From: Lachnospiraceae bacterium
GTDB taxonomy: Bacteria; Bacillota; Clostridia; Lachnospirales; Lachnospiraceae
Length of the DNA stretch: 64,000 nt
Direction of reading: 5' to 3'
Assembly (NCBI GenBank): GCA_017553035.1
Contig: JAFZNE010000034.1
Span: 1-64,000 of the forward strand
The position numbers and the translations under genes were made by a program. The notes beneath the pieces are model-generated. The model saw only the letters and a program-made list of their open reading frames with translations, had not been told where the DNA came from and ran no database searches. Of this stretch, positions 33,643 to 43,064 are shown in pieces. Position 1 is the stretch's first letter. Each line of letters opens with the position of its first letter.

Positions 33643-33825
33643 TTATAAGGTCCAATCCGTCATAGCTTCCTGCCACTTGTTTAGCCAATAGAGCTGTCCG
33701 TCAATAAAACCTTCATCTATGCAATCCATTCCGTAAATCTCAAGGATCGTCGCCTGCAGCTGAAAATGCCTGATCGCAACCCAGTATCCAGGGATGTCTG
33801 TTCTCTGTCCTGTATTTATTATCAT
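33643..33825 (-). pseudogene. 60-codon ORF, possible gene remnant
   Basis: From ATG 33825 it reads MIINTGQRTDIPGYW, then HFQLQATILEIYGMD and FIDGQLYWLNKWQEAMTDW. The first 12 residues resemble the conserved start of DUF1848 proteins (MIxxxxRRTDIP), but the rest does not continue that family. It may be a chimeric leftover of two genes or a small real protein; AAAGGCGG supports translation. Confidence 0.4.
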
Positions 33826-33875
33826 CCCTGTCACCGCCTTTAAAAAATCTGTCTGTTTGCAAAAAGAATGAGTTT

Positions 33876-35666
33876 TTAAAGATACTTTTCCTCATATTCT
33901 CCAAGGGGAATCGGTTTACTGTAGTAGTAACCCTGAATGATCTCGCAGCCAAGGTCACGGAGCCGGTCAATCTGTACGCGGCTTTCTGCTCCTTCGGCAA
34001 GGCAGACAAACCCGAGTTCTTTTGCGAGGGTGATTATGTGCCGCAGAAGGATAGTATCTTCTTTCCGCTCGGCATCAACGGCAATCTTGTCGACAAAACT
34101 CTTGTCTATTTTTAATGTATCGATCGGCATCTGTGTCAAAAGCGAAAGTGAAGAATAACCGGTTCCAAAGTCGTCCATGGATATTTTATAACCACGATCA
34201 CGAAGTTCCCGTAAAACGCTTAGCATGCGCTCCATATTATCGTAAGTGGCGCTTTCTGTAAGCTCAAAATCTATAAGGTGATGGTCCACTCCATATGAAT
34301 CAACAATTCCTGTAAGTTTATCGATAAGGATATCATCATACATGCGGGTGCGTGAAAGATTCACGGAAACCGGGTAAAGAGGTTTTCCTTCCTTCTTCCA
34401 GCGTTCCATGGCCTTGCAGATTTTTTTCAGAACAAGATCATCAATTTTATCAATAACGCCGTCTTTTACAAAATACGGAATGAATCTGTAGGGCGGTAAC
34501 AACTCCCTGTTCTTGTAATTCCAGCGGATGAGCGCTTCGGCGCCCTTTATCTTTTCCGTCTTGATATCAAATTTGGGCTGAAGATACACGACGAATTCAT
34601 CCTGTTCGATCGCTGTTTCCACATAGGCCTTTATGTAATTTCCCCATGAAAGGTCGTCATGCATTTTATCTGTGTAAAAAATGATCTCCGTACCCTTTTT
34701 CTCTGTACAAAGCGCCTGTGCCATCTTTGCGGCATCCGCAACCCTGTTTCCGGAAAGCATTGCACGCCGCATGGGGACAACACCACACTTGTAATAGACT
34801 TTATAAAACGGATCTTCCTCCAAAACAGAATTACTTTCAAATAACTCCTGAAGCTTTTGTTTCAGTTCCGGCTCCGGCATGTCCTTAAGGATCATCGCGA
34901 AATTATCATTATGACACCGCGCGCTTGCATAGACAAAATCAGCTTCGTTCATTGCTTTCACGATATTGCTCAGAACCTTGTTGGCAGCTATGTGTCCATA
35001 TGCCTCATTTATTACGCGGAACTGTTTGATGTCAAAATGCGCGAAGGCATAGTCATTGATCTCTCTGTCTCCGGGAACTTCAAGAAAAGCCTCAAGATGA
35101 CTCCAGTTGTAATTGCCTGTTATATGATCCGTAAATGCAAGCCTGTATAATTCTTCTTTTTGGAACCGGTCATGATCATCATTCATGACATAGATCGCCC
35201 TGTCATTATAAAGCTTCCATTCATGCAGGATCCTTAATTTTCTATAACCGTGAAAAACAGCGATAACTTCTGGTTCTTCTATGCAAAGATCGCTGTAGGG
35301 TCTGTGCGCATCATCGTCCCCGGCGATCTCCTCAAATAAATTCCTGATGAACGGAAGATCTATCTCTGCATCATCATCAATTTCGATCGAATAATAAAAT
35401 GACGCATCAAGCTCAAGTGATCTCATTTCCGTCGGATATTCGACGCGCGGATCGCCGTTTCTGAATTCTATGCCTATTACCTCTTTCTGCAATTGGCGGA
35501 TATAAAAGACACCGGGATAGTCATAAACACCGAAGGCGTCGGCATATTTCTCTATCGACGGCGGAATGACACCTTTATAGAAGGACAGTATGTCCTCCTT
35601 CGAAGCGTCCAAGTAATAGAGAGTTCTTTTTGGCTTATACAGCTGGTTTAGTCTGTTAATGATCAT
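33876..35666 (-). CDS. degenerate GGDEF + EAL c-di-GMP phosphodiesterase
   Basis: 596 residues from ATG 35666 (AAAGGCGG 8 bases upstream; an in-frame GTG is three codons earlier). Residues 1-180: unassigned N-terminal, perhaps a sensor. Residues 185-340: GGDEF fold with the signature replaced by HNDNF in ARCHNDNFAMIL, so cyclase activity is unlikely. Residues 345-596: EAL domain with intact GAEALIRW, SVNLSR, DFELTES, DDFGTGYSSL, KIDKSFV and QGYYYSKPI, so c-di-GMP hydrolysis is expected. No membrane segment. Follows rlmD by 29 bases. Confidence 0.9.
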   Translation of the reverse strand: MIINRLNQLYKPKRTLYYLDASKEDILSFYKGVIPPSIEKYADAFGVYDYPGVFYIRQLQKEVIGIEFRNGDPRVEYPTEMRSLELDASFYYSIEIDDDAEIDLPFIRNLFEEIAGDDDAHRPYSDLCIEEPEVIAVFHGYRKLRILHEWKLYNDRAIYVMNDDHDRFQKEELYRLAFTDHITGNYNWSHLEAFLEVPGDREINDYAFAHFDIKQFRVINEAYGHIAANKVLSNIVKAMNEADFVYASARCHNDNFAMILKDMPEPELKQKLQELFESNSVLEEDPFYKVYYKCGVVPMRRAMLSGNRVADAAKMAQALCTEKKGTEIIFYTDKMHDDLSWGNYIKAYVETAIEQDEFVVYLQPKFDIKTEKIKGAEALIRWNYKNRELLPPYRFIPYFVKDGVIDKIDDLVLKKICKAMERWKKEGKPLYPVSVNLSRTRMYDDILIDKLTGIVDSYGVDHHLIDFELTESATYDNMERMLSVLRELRDRGYKISMDDFGTGYSSLSLLTQMPIDTLKIDKSFVDKIAVDAERKEDTILLRHIITLAKELGFVCLAEGAESRVQIDRLRDLGCEIIQGYYYSKPIPLGEYEEKYL

Positions 35667-35695
35667 CCTATACACCGCCTTTCCGTGTCTGCATT

Positions 35696-37156
35696 TCAGA
35701 CATCTTTTTTGCTCAGCGAAACTACCGTCTCAACATGCACTGTCTGGGGGAACATATCCACGCACTTCACCTTTTCCACTCTGTAGCCCCCTTCGTGCAG
35801 GGCTGCGAGGTCGTTGACAAGGCTGGTTGGCTTGCAGGAAATATATATGATCCTGTCTACGCCGTAATTGATTATCTTGGTGAGGGCTTTCGGATGAATG
35901 CCTTCACGAGGCGGATCCAAAATGATGATATCCGGCTTCTCGGTTATATTGTCAAGGCATTTTAAGACATCACCGCAGATGAATTCGCAATTATCGAGTG
36001 CGTTGAGAGCCGCATTCTCTTTTGCGGCTTCAACGGCTTCGGGAACGATCTCCACGCCGATCACCTTTTCGGCTACAGGCGAGAGGACCTGTGCGATGGT
36101 TCCCGTGCCGGTATACAGATCGTAGATCACGCCTTTTCCGTCAGTATCGATATTTTCGGACTTTTCCTGGTCATTCTTCCGTGCAGCGATATGCTCCTTG
36201 GATTCTTTGACAAAATCCCGCACCGTTCTGTACAGGACTTCCGCTCCGAACGAATTTGTCTGGAAAAACGAAAATGTTGTGATCTTAAAATACAGGCCCA
36301 GGATCTCTTCGAAAAAGAACTCTTTTCCGTAAAGAATGTCGGTTTTTTCGGCTTTGACGGCGTCTGCGGGATCATCATTGTATGAATGGAGTATTCCGAC
36401 GATGCTTCCCCCGAGATCAAGTTCCATCAGCCTCTTCTTTAATATCCCCAAAAATTCGGTCTCGGTAATGATCCCATCCTTCCACTCGGTCGTAGTGATC
36501 AGGTTCAGGAATATCTCGCCGGTCGTTGCGGCGCGTCTGATCAGAAGATGCCGCAGATATCCGTGGTGAGTGATCTTATGGTTGTATGAAATGCCGTATT
36601 CGCGGCAGGTTTCGACAACACATTTTATGATATCGTTAAAGTCCTGATCGGTGATCTTACAGTCGGTAACCTGCAGGATATCATAGAAGCTGCCTTTCCT
36701 GTGAAGTCCCAGGGTCAGCTCGCCTCCACGTTCCTCGTCTCCGAAAGAGAATTCCATCTTGTTCCTGTAGGCCCATTCGTTAGGACTGCCTGCAATTCCC
36801 ATGAATTCATAGTTATAATCTATCACTGAGTCGAGGAGTTTTTTGACCATCCCGGCTTTCATTTCGAGCTGTCCGGAATACGGAAGTGTCTGATAGGCGC
36901 AGCCTCCGCATTTTCCGAAATGGGGGCATGCCGGTGTTTCGGTTTCCATCGGCGACCGTTCGATCACTTCCTTAAGATTGCCTTCAGCCCTTCCGTTGCG
37001 CAGCTTTCCGATCGTAAATCTGACTTTCTGCCCTTCAAGAGCTTCCTTGACCGTAACTTTATTTCCGTCGATATACACTATCCCCTTGTTCGGAAATGTA
37101 TATCCGGTCACCTTTCCCTCATACTCAACTCCCTTTTTGAGTTTGTTCTCTTCCAT
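35696..37156 (-). CDS. rlmD: 23S rRNA (uracil-5-)-methyltransferase
   Basis: 486 residues. N-terminal TRAM domain, then the iron-sulfur motif CPHFGKCGGCAYQTL (about 77-91), the SAM-binding YDLYTGTGTIAQVLS and the catalytic DPPREGIHPK and ISCKPTSL segments with the nucleophilic cysteine. Methylates U1939 or related uracils in 23S rRNA. Bacillus relatives (RlmCD) may treat two sites. The reading is full length. Confidence 0.92.
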   Translation of the reverse strand: MEENKLKKGVEYEGKVTGYTFPNKGIVYIDGNKVTVKEALEGQKVRFTIGKLRNGRAEGNLKEVIERSPMETETPACPHFGKCGGCAYQTLPYSGQLEMKAGMVKKLLDSVIDYNYEFMGIAGSPNEWAYRNKMEFSFGDEERGGELTLGLHRKGSFYDILQVTDCKITDQDFNDIIKCVVETCREYGISYNHKITHHGYLRHLLIRRAATTGEIFLNLITTTEWKDGIITETEFLGILKKRLMELDLGGSIVGILHSYNDDPADAVKAEKTDILYGKEFFFEEILGLYFKITTFSFFQTNSFGAEVLYRTVRDFVKESKEHIAARKNDQEKSENIDTDGKGVIYDLYTGTGTIAQVLSPVAEKVIGVEIVPEAVEAAKENAALNALDNCEFICGDVLKCLDNITEKPDIIILDPPREGIHPKALTKIINYGVDRIIYISCKPTSLVNDLAALHEGGYRVEKVKCVDMFPQTVHVETVVSLSKKDV

Positions 37157-37297
37157 GCTGTTATCTCCGATCAGTGTTCTAAAGTACTTTATTAGATTTC
37201 ATTATATCATATAATGCTGTGCTTTCATACCAAAACAATAAACTAAATCATTCACGACTGCATCTTTGAAGATTTATATTGAATTTGAAAATAAATC

Positions 37298-37326
37298 TTT
37301 ACTTTAGTTCTGCAAAGTGCTAAAAT
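37298..37326 (+). promoter_or_regulatory. promoter of yerC-like gene
   Basis: TTTACT, 17-bp spacer, TAAAAT (37321-37326), about 38 bases before the ATG. Confidence 0.5.
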
Positions 37327-37364
37327 GATGTCACAGTAAAACTTTTTCGAAAGGGGTATATACC

Positions 37365-37664
37365 ATGAATCCCAAAATTCATACCGAGGCTGTGGACTTT
37401 CTGTTTGATGCCATTCTGAGCCTTAATGATAAAAAGGAATGCTACGACTTTTTTGAGGATGTTTGTACGATCAACGAACTGCTCTCGCTTGCGCAGCGTT
37501 TCGAAGTAGCTGCCATGCTGCGTGCGGGCAAAACCTACCTTGATATCGCCGAAAAGACCGGTGCTTCGACCGCAACGATCAGCCGCGTCAACAGGTCGCT
37601 GAATTACGGCAACGACGGATACGATATGGTCTTTTCACGTATCGACACTCCGAAGGGAATGTAA
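37365..37664 (+). CDS. TrpR-like protein YerC/YecD
   Basis: 99 residues. Helical DNA-binding protein with ELLSLAQRFEVAAMLRAGKT and the HTH TYLDIAEKTGASTATISRVN near 57-76, matching the YerC/YecD branch of the TrpR superfamily. A role in tryptophan control is not implied. AAAGGGG ribosome site. Isolated gene with its own promoter and terminator. Confidence 0.88.
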   Translation: MNPKIHTEAVDFLFDAILSLNDKKECYDFFEDVCTINELLSLAQRFEVAAMLRAGKTYLDIAEKTGASTATISRVNRSLNYGNDGYDMVFSRIDTPKGM

Positions 37665-37724
37665 GTTTCCTTTCGATCCGGTATATACATTGCCGGACTG
37701 TTCAGACTATTTTTTATAAAGATC

Positions 37725-37763
37725 ACGGGAGCGATAAAGGACGTTATTCTTTACCGCTCCCGT
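37725..37763. terminator. bidirectional terminator
   Basis: ACGGGAGCGATAAAG (37725-37739) and CTTTACCGCTCCCGT (37749-37763) form a 15-bp stem with one A-C mismatch. Converging genes end on both sides; plus tail ATTTTATTG, minus tail CTTTATAAAAAA. Confidence 0.75.
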
Positions 37764-37825
37764 ATTTTATTGACGCATGATGTAACCTCAGACAATGATC
37801 ATGCTTTTTAGCATCATAAGGTAAT

Positions 37826-40800
37826 TCATGCCCCCTCAAATGAGAATATATCTTCAAGCTCCTCTCTTGTAAGCGAGCTGATGAATACCTCTTTGGACTC
37901 TATTACCGAATCCGACAGTTTCTTCTTTTCCTGCTGGAGCTTAAATATCTTCTCTTCGATCGTTCCTTTGGTCAGCAGCTTGAGTACATATACATTGCTC
38001 GTCTGGCCGATCCTGTAGGCACGGTCCGTTGCCTGTTCCTCGACAGCGGGATTCCACCAGGGATCATAATGAATGACCGTATCCGCTCCGATCAGGTTCA
38101 ATCCGGTTCCGCCGGCTTTGAGCGAGATCAGGAACACTTCGCCCTCGCCGCCGTTGAAACGTTTCGCCATATCAAGTCTTTCTTCGGGCTTGGTCTGCCC
38201 GTCAAGATAGAAATACTTCAATTCACGCGAATCCAGTTCTTTTCTGATGATATCGAGCATCGTCGTAAATTGCGAGAACACCAGAGTCCTGTGTCCGTTG
38301 GCAAGTGCTATGTCAAGCTGCTGCAGGAGCAGGTCGAGCTTGCCGCTTCCGCCGTGATAATCCTCGAGGAATGTGGACGGATGGCAGCAGATCTGGCGAA
38401 GTCTTGTAAGGGCCGCGAGGATCTTCATCTGGCTCTTCTCAATACCGTTATTGTCGATCTCGCCGAACAGATCCGACCTGATACTCCCGACATAACTGAT
38501 ATACAATTTCTTCTGTTCGTCGGTAAGCGGGGTTACCATCTTTTCTTCGACCTTATCAGGCAGCTCGCGCAGAACGTCTTTCTTCATCCTTCGCATTACA
38601 AAGGGCCTGATCCTGGTATTCAACCCCGCCAGAACCTCTGTATTGCCGCTTATTATCGGCTTCTCATACCGCTGTACGAATCTGGAATGTGCCATAAGGA
38701 AATTCGGCATGATAAAATCAAATATCGACCACAACTCGGAAAGCGAATTTTCAATAGGTGTACCGGTGAGCGCAAACCTGTGCTCGGCGCGGAGGAGCTT
38801 TACAGACTGGGCATTCATTGATGCGGCATTCTTGATAAACTGGGCTTCGTCAAGGAATACCGAATCGAACACCACATTTCTGTAAACCGCGACATCCCTT
38901 CTCATAAGCGGATATGATGTTATCAAAATATCATAGTCCTTATAATTTTCGATCAGTTTCTTACGATCTTCGGGAAGTCCTATTACCACGCATGCAGACA
39001 GCCCCGGTGCAAATCCGTTGATCTCGTCCATCCAGTTGAAGACAATGGAGCTCGGGCATACGATCAGAAAATGCCTGTCCTCGCCGCGTTTCTTCATTGC
39101 CTGGATATAAACGATCGTCTGAAGCGTCTTGCCCAGACCCATATCATCAGCCAGGATCCCGCCCAGGCTGTTATGCGCAAGCGTCATCAGCCAGCGGTAG
39201 CCGACTTCCTGATATCCGCGCAGCGTAGCGCTGATTCCTTCGGGAACTTCGTAATCCTCCTGTTCGGCATTTCTGATATTATCGATCAGATGAACAAAAT
39301 CCTCATTCTTCTCGACCGTAAAACCGCAGCCTTCAAGGGCATCTTCAAGATAAAATGCATTGCTCTTACTGAGTTTGATGCCTCTCTTGCCTATATTTTT
39401 CGACGAAACTCCAAGGTTGTCGAAAATATCCATCAGTCTCTCGAAATCGTCGCTCGTAAGGTCGATAAAGCTGCCGTCCTGCAGTCTGTAATACTTCTTA
39501 CGCACACGCAGGGATCTGTACAGGCTCTGCAGTTCTTCCTCCGACATGTCCGAATATCCGAAATCCATTTCGAGCAGATCCATATCGCTGCTGACCCTCA
39601 GTCCGATATTGAATCCCCTTCCGCTGACAACGCGCAGCTTATGGAATTCCTCCGAATAGTACAACTCGGCCTCTTCGGCAAGTACCGACCTGTCGCCGGT
39701 CAGGAAATCATAGATCCCGGACTCGCTCTTAAGCAGATAAAAGCCGCTTCTCGCCTCGAATCCGAACGCCTCAAGTTTCTCTATGATGCTGTTTTCATCC
39801 TCTTTCTTCCGCACTATGATGTAATAATCCGATTGAGGGTTCTCGAAAGAATTGAATTCGAAATCCCCGTAGATATAATGGACTTCGGCCTTGATCCCGC
39901 CCGCATACCGGTCAAAATAAATACTGCATTTGAAATCGGGCGAAATGTATCTGTCGGCGAGCTCATCGGGGATATCGATATCCATGCTGTCGCCGATCTT
40001 GGGCAGAACTTCTTCGAGGAAGCGCTGTTTATTGACGCCTCTGAAGATCAACGGTGATTTATCCTGCCCCAGGCTGTTGAAAAACGGCGCATAATTACGT
40101 TTAAATCTTGCGTCGGGAATAAATACCGCGCCGTTATAATAGATCAGATCTCCGCTCTTGGACAGCGAAAATACGGCTTCTTTGTCCCTGTAATCAAGCA
40201 TTATCGAATCGTCGACGACATCAAGATCATATTTGATATTCGGATTCTGGTTGAATACCCTCACATTCTCATAGGTGGTATCGTACAGATTAAGGGTGAA
40301 TGTCCCCTTGCCGATTATCCCGAGAAGACGCAGAAGGAGCGTCTGGGTAAGCATCATCCTCGAGCGCTCGAATACGCCCGCGGTCGAAACATTATCATCC
40401 ATTCCCAGTATATCGAGTGCCTCTATGATAAAGCTCAGGATCTCCTGGGATGAATGGTCGAATTCGCTCTCATAGTAAATAAACCTGAAATCCTTGCCCA
40501 GTATGATGTCGTTTTTCTGGATATAATCGGTAACGAATTTCTTCAGATTCTGAACCTTGTACAGGCGGTCATGACCGCATTTTAACGACAGAAATGCATT
40601 ACCCTCGCTTGCGGTCAGCATCTTGGTAACGGTTATGACGGGCTCGATATGAAAGACATCCATGGGCTGGATCAGCTCTTCCTGCCCCTTGAAAAAGTCC
40701 ATGACAGAGCAGGCCCTTCTGTCTTCAGGTGTAGGCATGCTCTTGAGCTTCTCGTGCTCCTGATGCTTGAGTACCGTGAACAATCCCGCAACAACATGCC

Positions 40801-41044
40801 TGCATGCACCTTTTTCCTTCACTGCGGCAGCACAGTTACAGCTGTACACGATCTCGGTCTCGGGCGTTTCTTCGAGAGTAACGGTATACTCATAGCCGTC
40901 CATGACACTTATCCTGAACTGTCCCGTCGTTCTCTGTACGGAAACACCTTTAACGGCTCCGATCCTGTACAGCTGGACGCCTCTGGCGTAAACCGTTGAA
41001 CTGACGGCCAGGTTTCTGATCATTGTCCTCGTCAACTCCTGCAT
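37826..41044 (-). CDS. SNF2-family helicase with SWIM zinc finger
   Basis: 1072 residues. N-terminal SWIM finger: CNCAAAVKEKGACRHVVAG near 71-88. Middle ~450 residues are family-specific. The SNF2 ATPase includes GILADDMGLGKTLQTI (Walker A), DEAQFIKN (Walker B), and helicase motifs FALTGTPIENSL and SLKAGGTGLNLIGAD, then HYDPWWNPAVEEQATDRAYR. Translocase on double-stranded DNA or chromatin-like complexes. Last gene of the ireB-rnj-trmR-trhP operon; distance to trhP is 31 bases. Confidence 0.93.
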   Translation of the reverse strand: MQELTRTMIRNLAVSSTVYARGVQLYRIGAVKGVSVQRTTGQFRISVMDGYEYTVTLEETPETEIVYSCNCAAAVKEKGACRHVVAGLFTVLKHQEHEKLKSMPTPEDRRACSVMDFFKGQEELIQPMDVFHIEPVITVTKMLTASEGNAFLSLKCGHDRLYKVQNLKKFVTDYIQKNDIILGKDFRFIYYESEFDHSSQEILSFIIEALDILGMDDNVSTAGVFERSRMMLTQTLLLRLLGIIGKGTFTLNLYDTTYENVRVFNQNPNIKYDLDVVDDSIMLDYRDKEAVFSLSKSGDLIYYNGAVFIPDARFKRNYAPFFNSLGQDKSPLIFRGVNKQRFLEEVLPKIGDSMDIDIPDELADRYISPDFKCSIYFDRYAGGIKAEVHYIYGDFEFNSFENPQSDYYIIVRKKEDENSIIEKLEAFGFEARSGFYLLKSESGIYDFLTGDRSVLAEEAELYYSEEFHKLRVVSGRGFNIGLRVSSDMDLLEMDFGYSDMSEEELQSLYRSLRVRKKYYRLQDGSFIDLTSDDFERLMDIFDNLGVSSKNIGKRGIKLSKSNAFYLEDALEGCGFTVEKNEDFVHLIDNIRNAEQEDYEVPEGISATLRGYQEVGYRWLMTLAHNSLGGILADDMGLGKTLQTIVYIQAMKKRGEDRHFLIVCPSSIVFNWMDEINGFAPGLSACVVIGLPEDRKKLIENYKDYDILITSYPLMRRDVAVYRNVVFDSVFLDEAQFIKNAASMNAQSVKLLRAEHRFALTGTPIENSLSELWSIFDFIMPNFLMAHSRFVQRYEKPIISGNTEVLAGLNTRIRPFVMRRMKKDVLRELPDKVEEKMVTPLTDEQKKLYISYVGSIRSDLFGEIDNNGIEKSQMKILAALTRLRQICCHPSTFLEDYHGGSGKLDLLLQQLDIALANGHRTLVFSQFTTMLDIIRKELDSRELKYFYLDGQTKPEERLDMAKRFNGGEGEVFLISLKAGGTGLNLIGADTVIHYDPWWNPAVEEQATDRAYRIGQTSNVYVLKLLTKGTIEEKIFKLQQEKKKLSDSVIESKEVFISSLTREELEDIFSFEGA

Positions 41045-41075
41045 ATATACCCCTCATCATAATAAACAGTATCTA

Positions 41076-42362
41076 TCAGTGCCCGGTATCGGTCCGTGCG
41101 GGCCCCCTCAGGATATCCCCTTCAGAGACATCACCGTCAAATACCACATTCAGCATCTGTGAAGCATGCGGACAGCTCTCCATCGAATTGCCGTTATCGT
41201 CGGTAATGGATAATACTCTGACAAAAAACGGCTCTATGGTAAAAGGTCTCACTACTTCGAGTACATCACCGACCATGAATTTGTTCTTCTGTTCCAGCCT
41301 GCACAATGTTCCGATGTTGTCTTGGGACCCGGGATTTTCTGCCGGGTTCCCCCTCTTTTCGGCCTTTTCCACCGTCCCGAAATATATAAAGTCTTTGACA
41401 TATGTGCTGTTCTCATAAACCTGCGATTCGGCCGACGGCTTTCCGAAAAAGAATCCGGTTGTAAATCGTCTGTTGGTGCATTTTGAGATCTCTTCAAGAT
41501 AGGTCGGAATGTTTGAGCGGTATTTATATTCACTTTCAAAATAATCGTCGATAGCATTCCGGTAGGCCCGCGTAACGGTCGCAACATACAGCGCCGTCTT
41601 CATCCTGCCTTCCACCTTGAACGAGTCAACTCCCGCTTCAACAAGTTCGGGGATATGATCGATCATGCACAGGTCTTTGGAATTGAAAATATAGGTCCCC
41701 CGCTCGTTCTCTTCGATCGGCATATATTCTCCGGGACGTGTCTCCTCGGTCAGATAATATCTCCATCTGCAGGGATGCGTGCATTCACCCATATTGGCAT
41801 CGCGGCCGGCAAGATAATTGCTCAGCAGGCATCTTCCCGAATATGAAATGCACATTGCGCCATGAATAAAGGTTTCGATCTCCATATCCGAAGGGATCTT
41901 CGACCTCAGTTCCCGGATCTCATCGATCGTGAGCTCCCGTGCGGAAACCGCTCTTTTGGCTCCCTGGTCATACCAGAATCTGTAGGTAAGATAATTAACG
42001 TTGTTGGCCTGTGTGCTTATATGCAGTTCAAGACCCGGGGCATTCTCCTTTGCAAGCATGAATACTCCCGGATCGGAAATGATCAGTCCGTCGGGATGGA
42101 CTTTATCAAGAAATGTCAGATATTCTTTTACACCTTCAAGGTCTTCGTTATGTGCCGTAATGTTGACCGTAACATACAGCTTTTTCCCTTTTTGGTGGCA
42201 ATATTCGATCGCTTCGGTGATCTCCTCTTCAGAAAAGTTTCTGGCCTTGGCCCTCAGGCTGTACATGTCTCCGCCAATATAAACGGCATCGGCTCCGAAT
42301 GCCAGGGCTGTCTTCAGCACATCGAAGCTTCCCGCGGGCATCAATAACTCAGGCTTTTTCAT
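41076..42362 (-). CDS. trhP: U32 peptidase-like tRNA hydroxylation protein
   Basis: 428 residues. The U32 signature is clear: ELLMPAGSFDVLKTALAFGA, then ETFIHGAMCISYSGRCLLSNY with the conserved cysteines, GECTHPCRWRYYL and the VDSFKVEGRMKTALYVA segment. These proteins are required for 5-hydroxyuridine formation at tRNA position 34. The gene overlaps trmR by 14 bases, the same pairing as yrrM-yrrN/O in Bacillus, which supports the tRNA role over a peptidase role. Confidence 0.88.
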   Translation of the reverse strand: MKKPELLMPAGSFDVLKTALAFGADAVYIGGDMYSLRAKARNFSEEEITEAIEYCHQKGKKLYVTVNITAHNEDLEGVKEYLTFLDKVHPDGLIISDPGVFMLAKENAPGLELHISTQANNVNYLTYRFWYDQGAKRAVSARELTIDEIRELRSKIPSDMEIETFIHGAMCISYSGRCLLSNYLAGRDANMGECTHPCRWRYYLTEETRPGEYMPIEENERGTYIFNSKDLCMIDHIPELVEAGVDSFKVEGRMKTALYVATVTRAYRNAIDDYFESEYKYRSNIPTYLEEISKCTNRRFTTGFFFGKPSAESQVYENSTYVKDFIYFGTVEKAEKRGNPAENPGSQDNIGTLCRLEQKNKFMVGDVLEVVRPFTIEPFFVRVLSITDDNGNSMESCPHASQMLNVVFDGDVSEGDILRGPARTDTGH

Positions 42363-43044
42363 GTATCAACCTCTCTCTTCGTTCTTTAAGCGGTATCCCT
42401 GCACAGCGTCTGTAAGAAACGGCAACTCCGTCTCCCACAGGCAGTATCACCGTCTCCAGTTCATCGTGATGCGTTATCACCTGCAGGTACTCACGCATCC
42501 TTTTATGTATCGTTCTGTCTCTTCGTTCGATGCTGAATTTCGATTCCGCGATGCTCCCTTCAAGGAGACAGTTATCGGTAACCAGCAGCCCTCCCGGCAC
42601 GAGCACCTTCAAAATATCATCAAGCCATGAACAATACTGTCCTTTGGCTGCGTCCAGGAATACAAGATCAAAGCGTTCGGACGATGCCGCGAGCCTTTCA
42701 AGCGCCTTGCCGGCGTCCTCTTCGATCAATGTGATCCTTTCCTTTCCGGCGAGGTTTTTTCTGGCTTCCTTCAGCCTCATTTCCACTTTCTCAATGGTAG
42801 TTATATGAGTTTCGGAAGGCGCAAATTCATGCATATATAACGTCGAGAAGCCGACAGCGGTCCCGATCTCGAGAACCGCTTCCGGCTTTTCTTTTCTGAG
42901 CAGATACTTCAACAGGCTCTGTACATCCCGCCTGATGATCGGAACGTTCTTGCGCAGGGCTTCTTTCTCCAGGTCGGAAAGATACTGCGGCAGTTCCTCT
43001 TCAAGCGAAAACAGATAATCCCTTACATGTTCATTTGTGATCAT
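42349..43044 (-). CDS. trmR: tRNA 5-hydroxyuridine methyltransferase
   Basis: 231 residues. O-methyltransferase type 3 fold: VLEIGTAVGFSTLYM (SAM motif I), FDLVFLDAAKGQY (metal-binding DAAK) and TDNCLLEGSI. Relatives TrmR turn 5-hydroxyuridine at tRNA position 34 into 5-methoxyuridine. The neighbour trhP makes the hydroxyl group, so the two complete one pathway. Confidence 0.88.
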   Translation of the reverse strand: MITNEHVRDYLFSLEEELPQYLSDLEKEALRKNVPIIRRDVQSLLKYLLRKEKPEAVLEIGTAVGFSTLYMHEFAPSETHITTIEKVEMRLKEARKNLAGKERITLIEEDAGKALERLAASSERFDLVFLDAAKGQYCSWLDDILKVLVPGGLLVTDNCLLEGSIAESKFSIERRDRTIHKRMREYLQVITHHDELETVILPVGDGVAVSYRRCAGIPLKERRERLIHEKA

Positions 43045-43064
43045 AAATTTCTTATCATCCCGCT

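Noticed and set aside
41076..42362. Collagenase-type U32 peptidase
   Set aside because: Overlap with trmR and the Bacillus yrrM-yrrN/O synteny favour the tRNA hydroxylation role.
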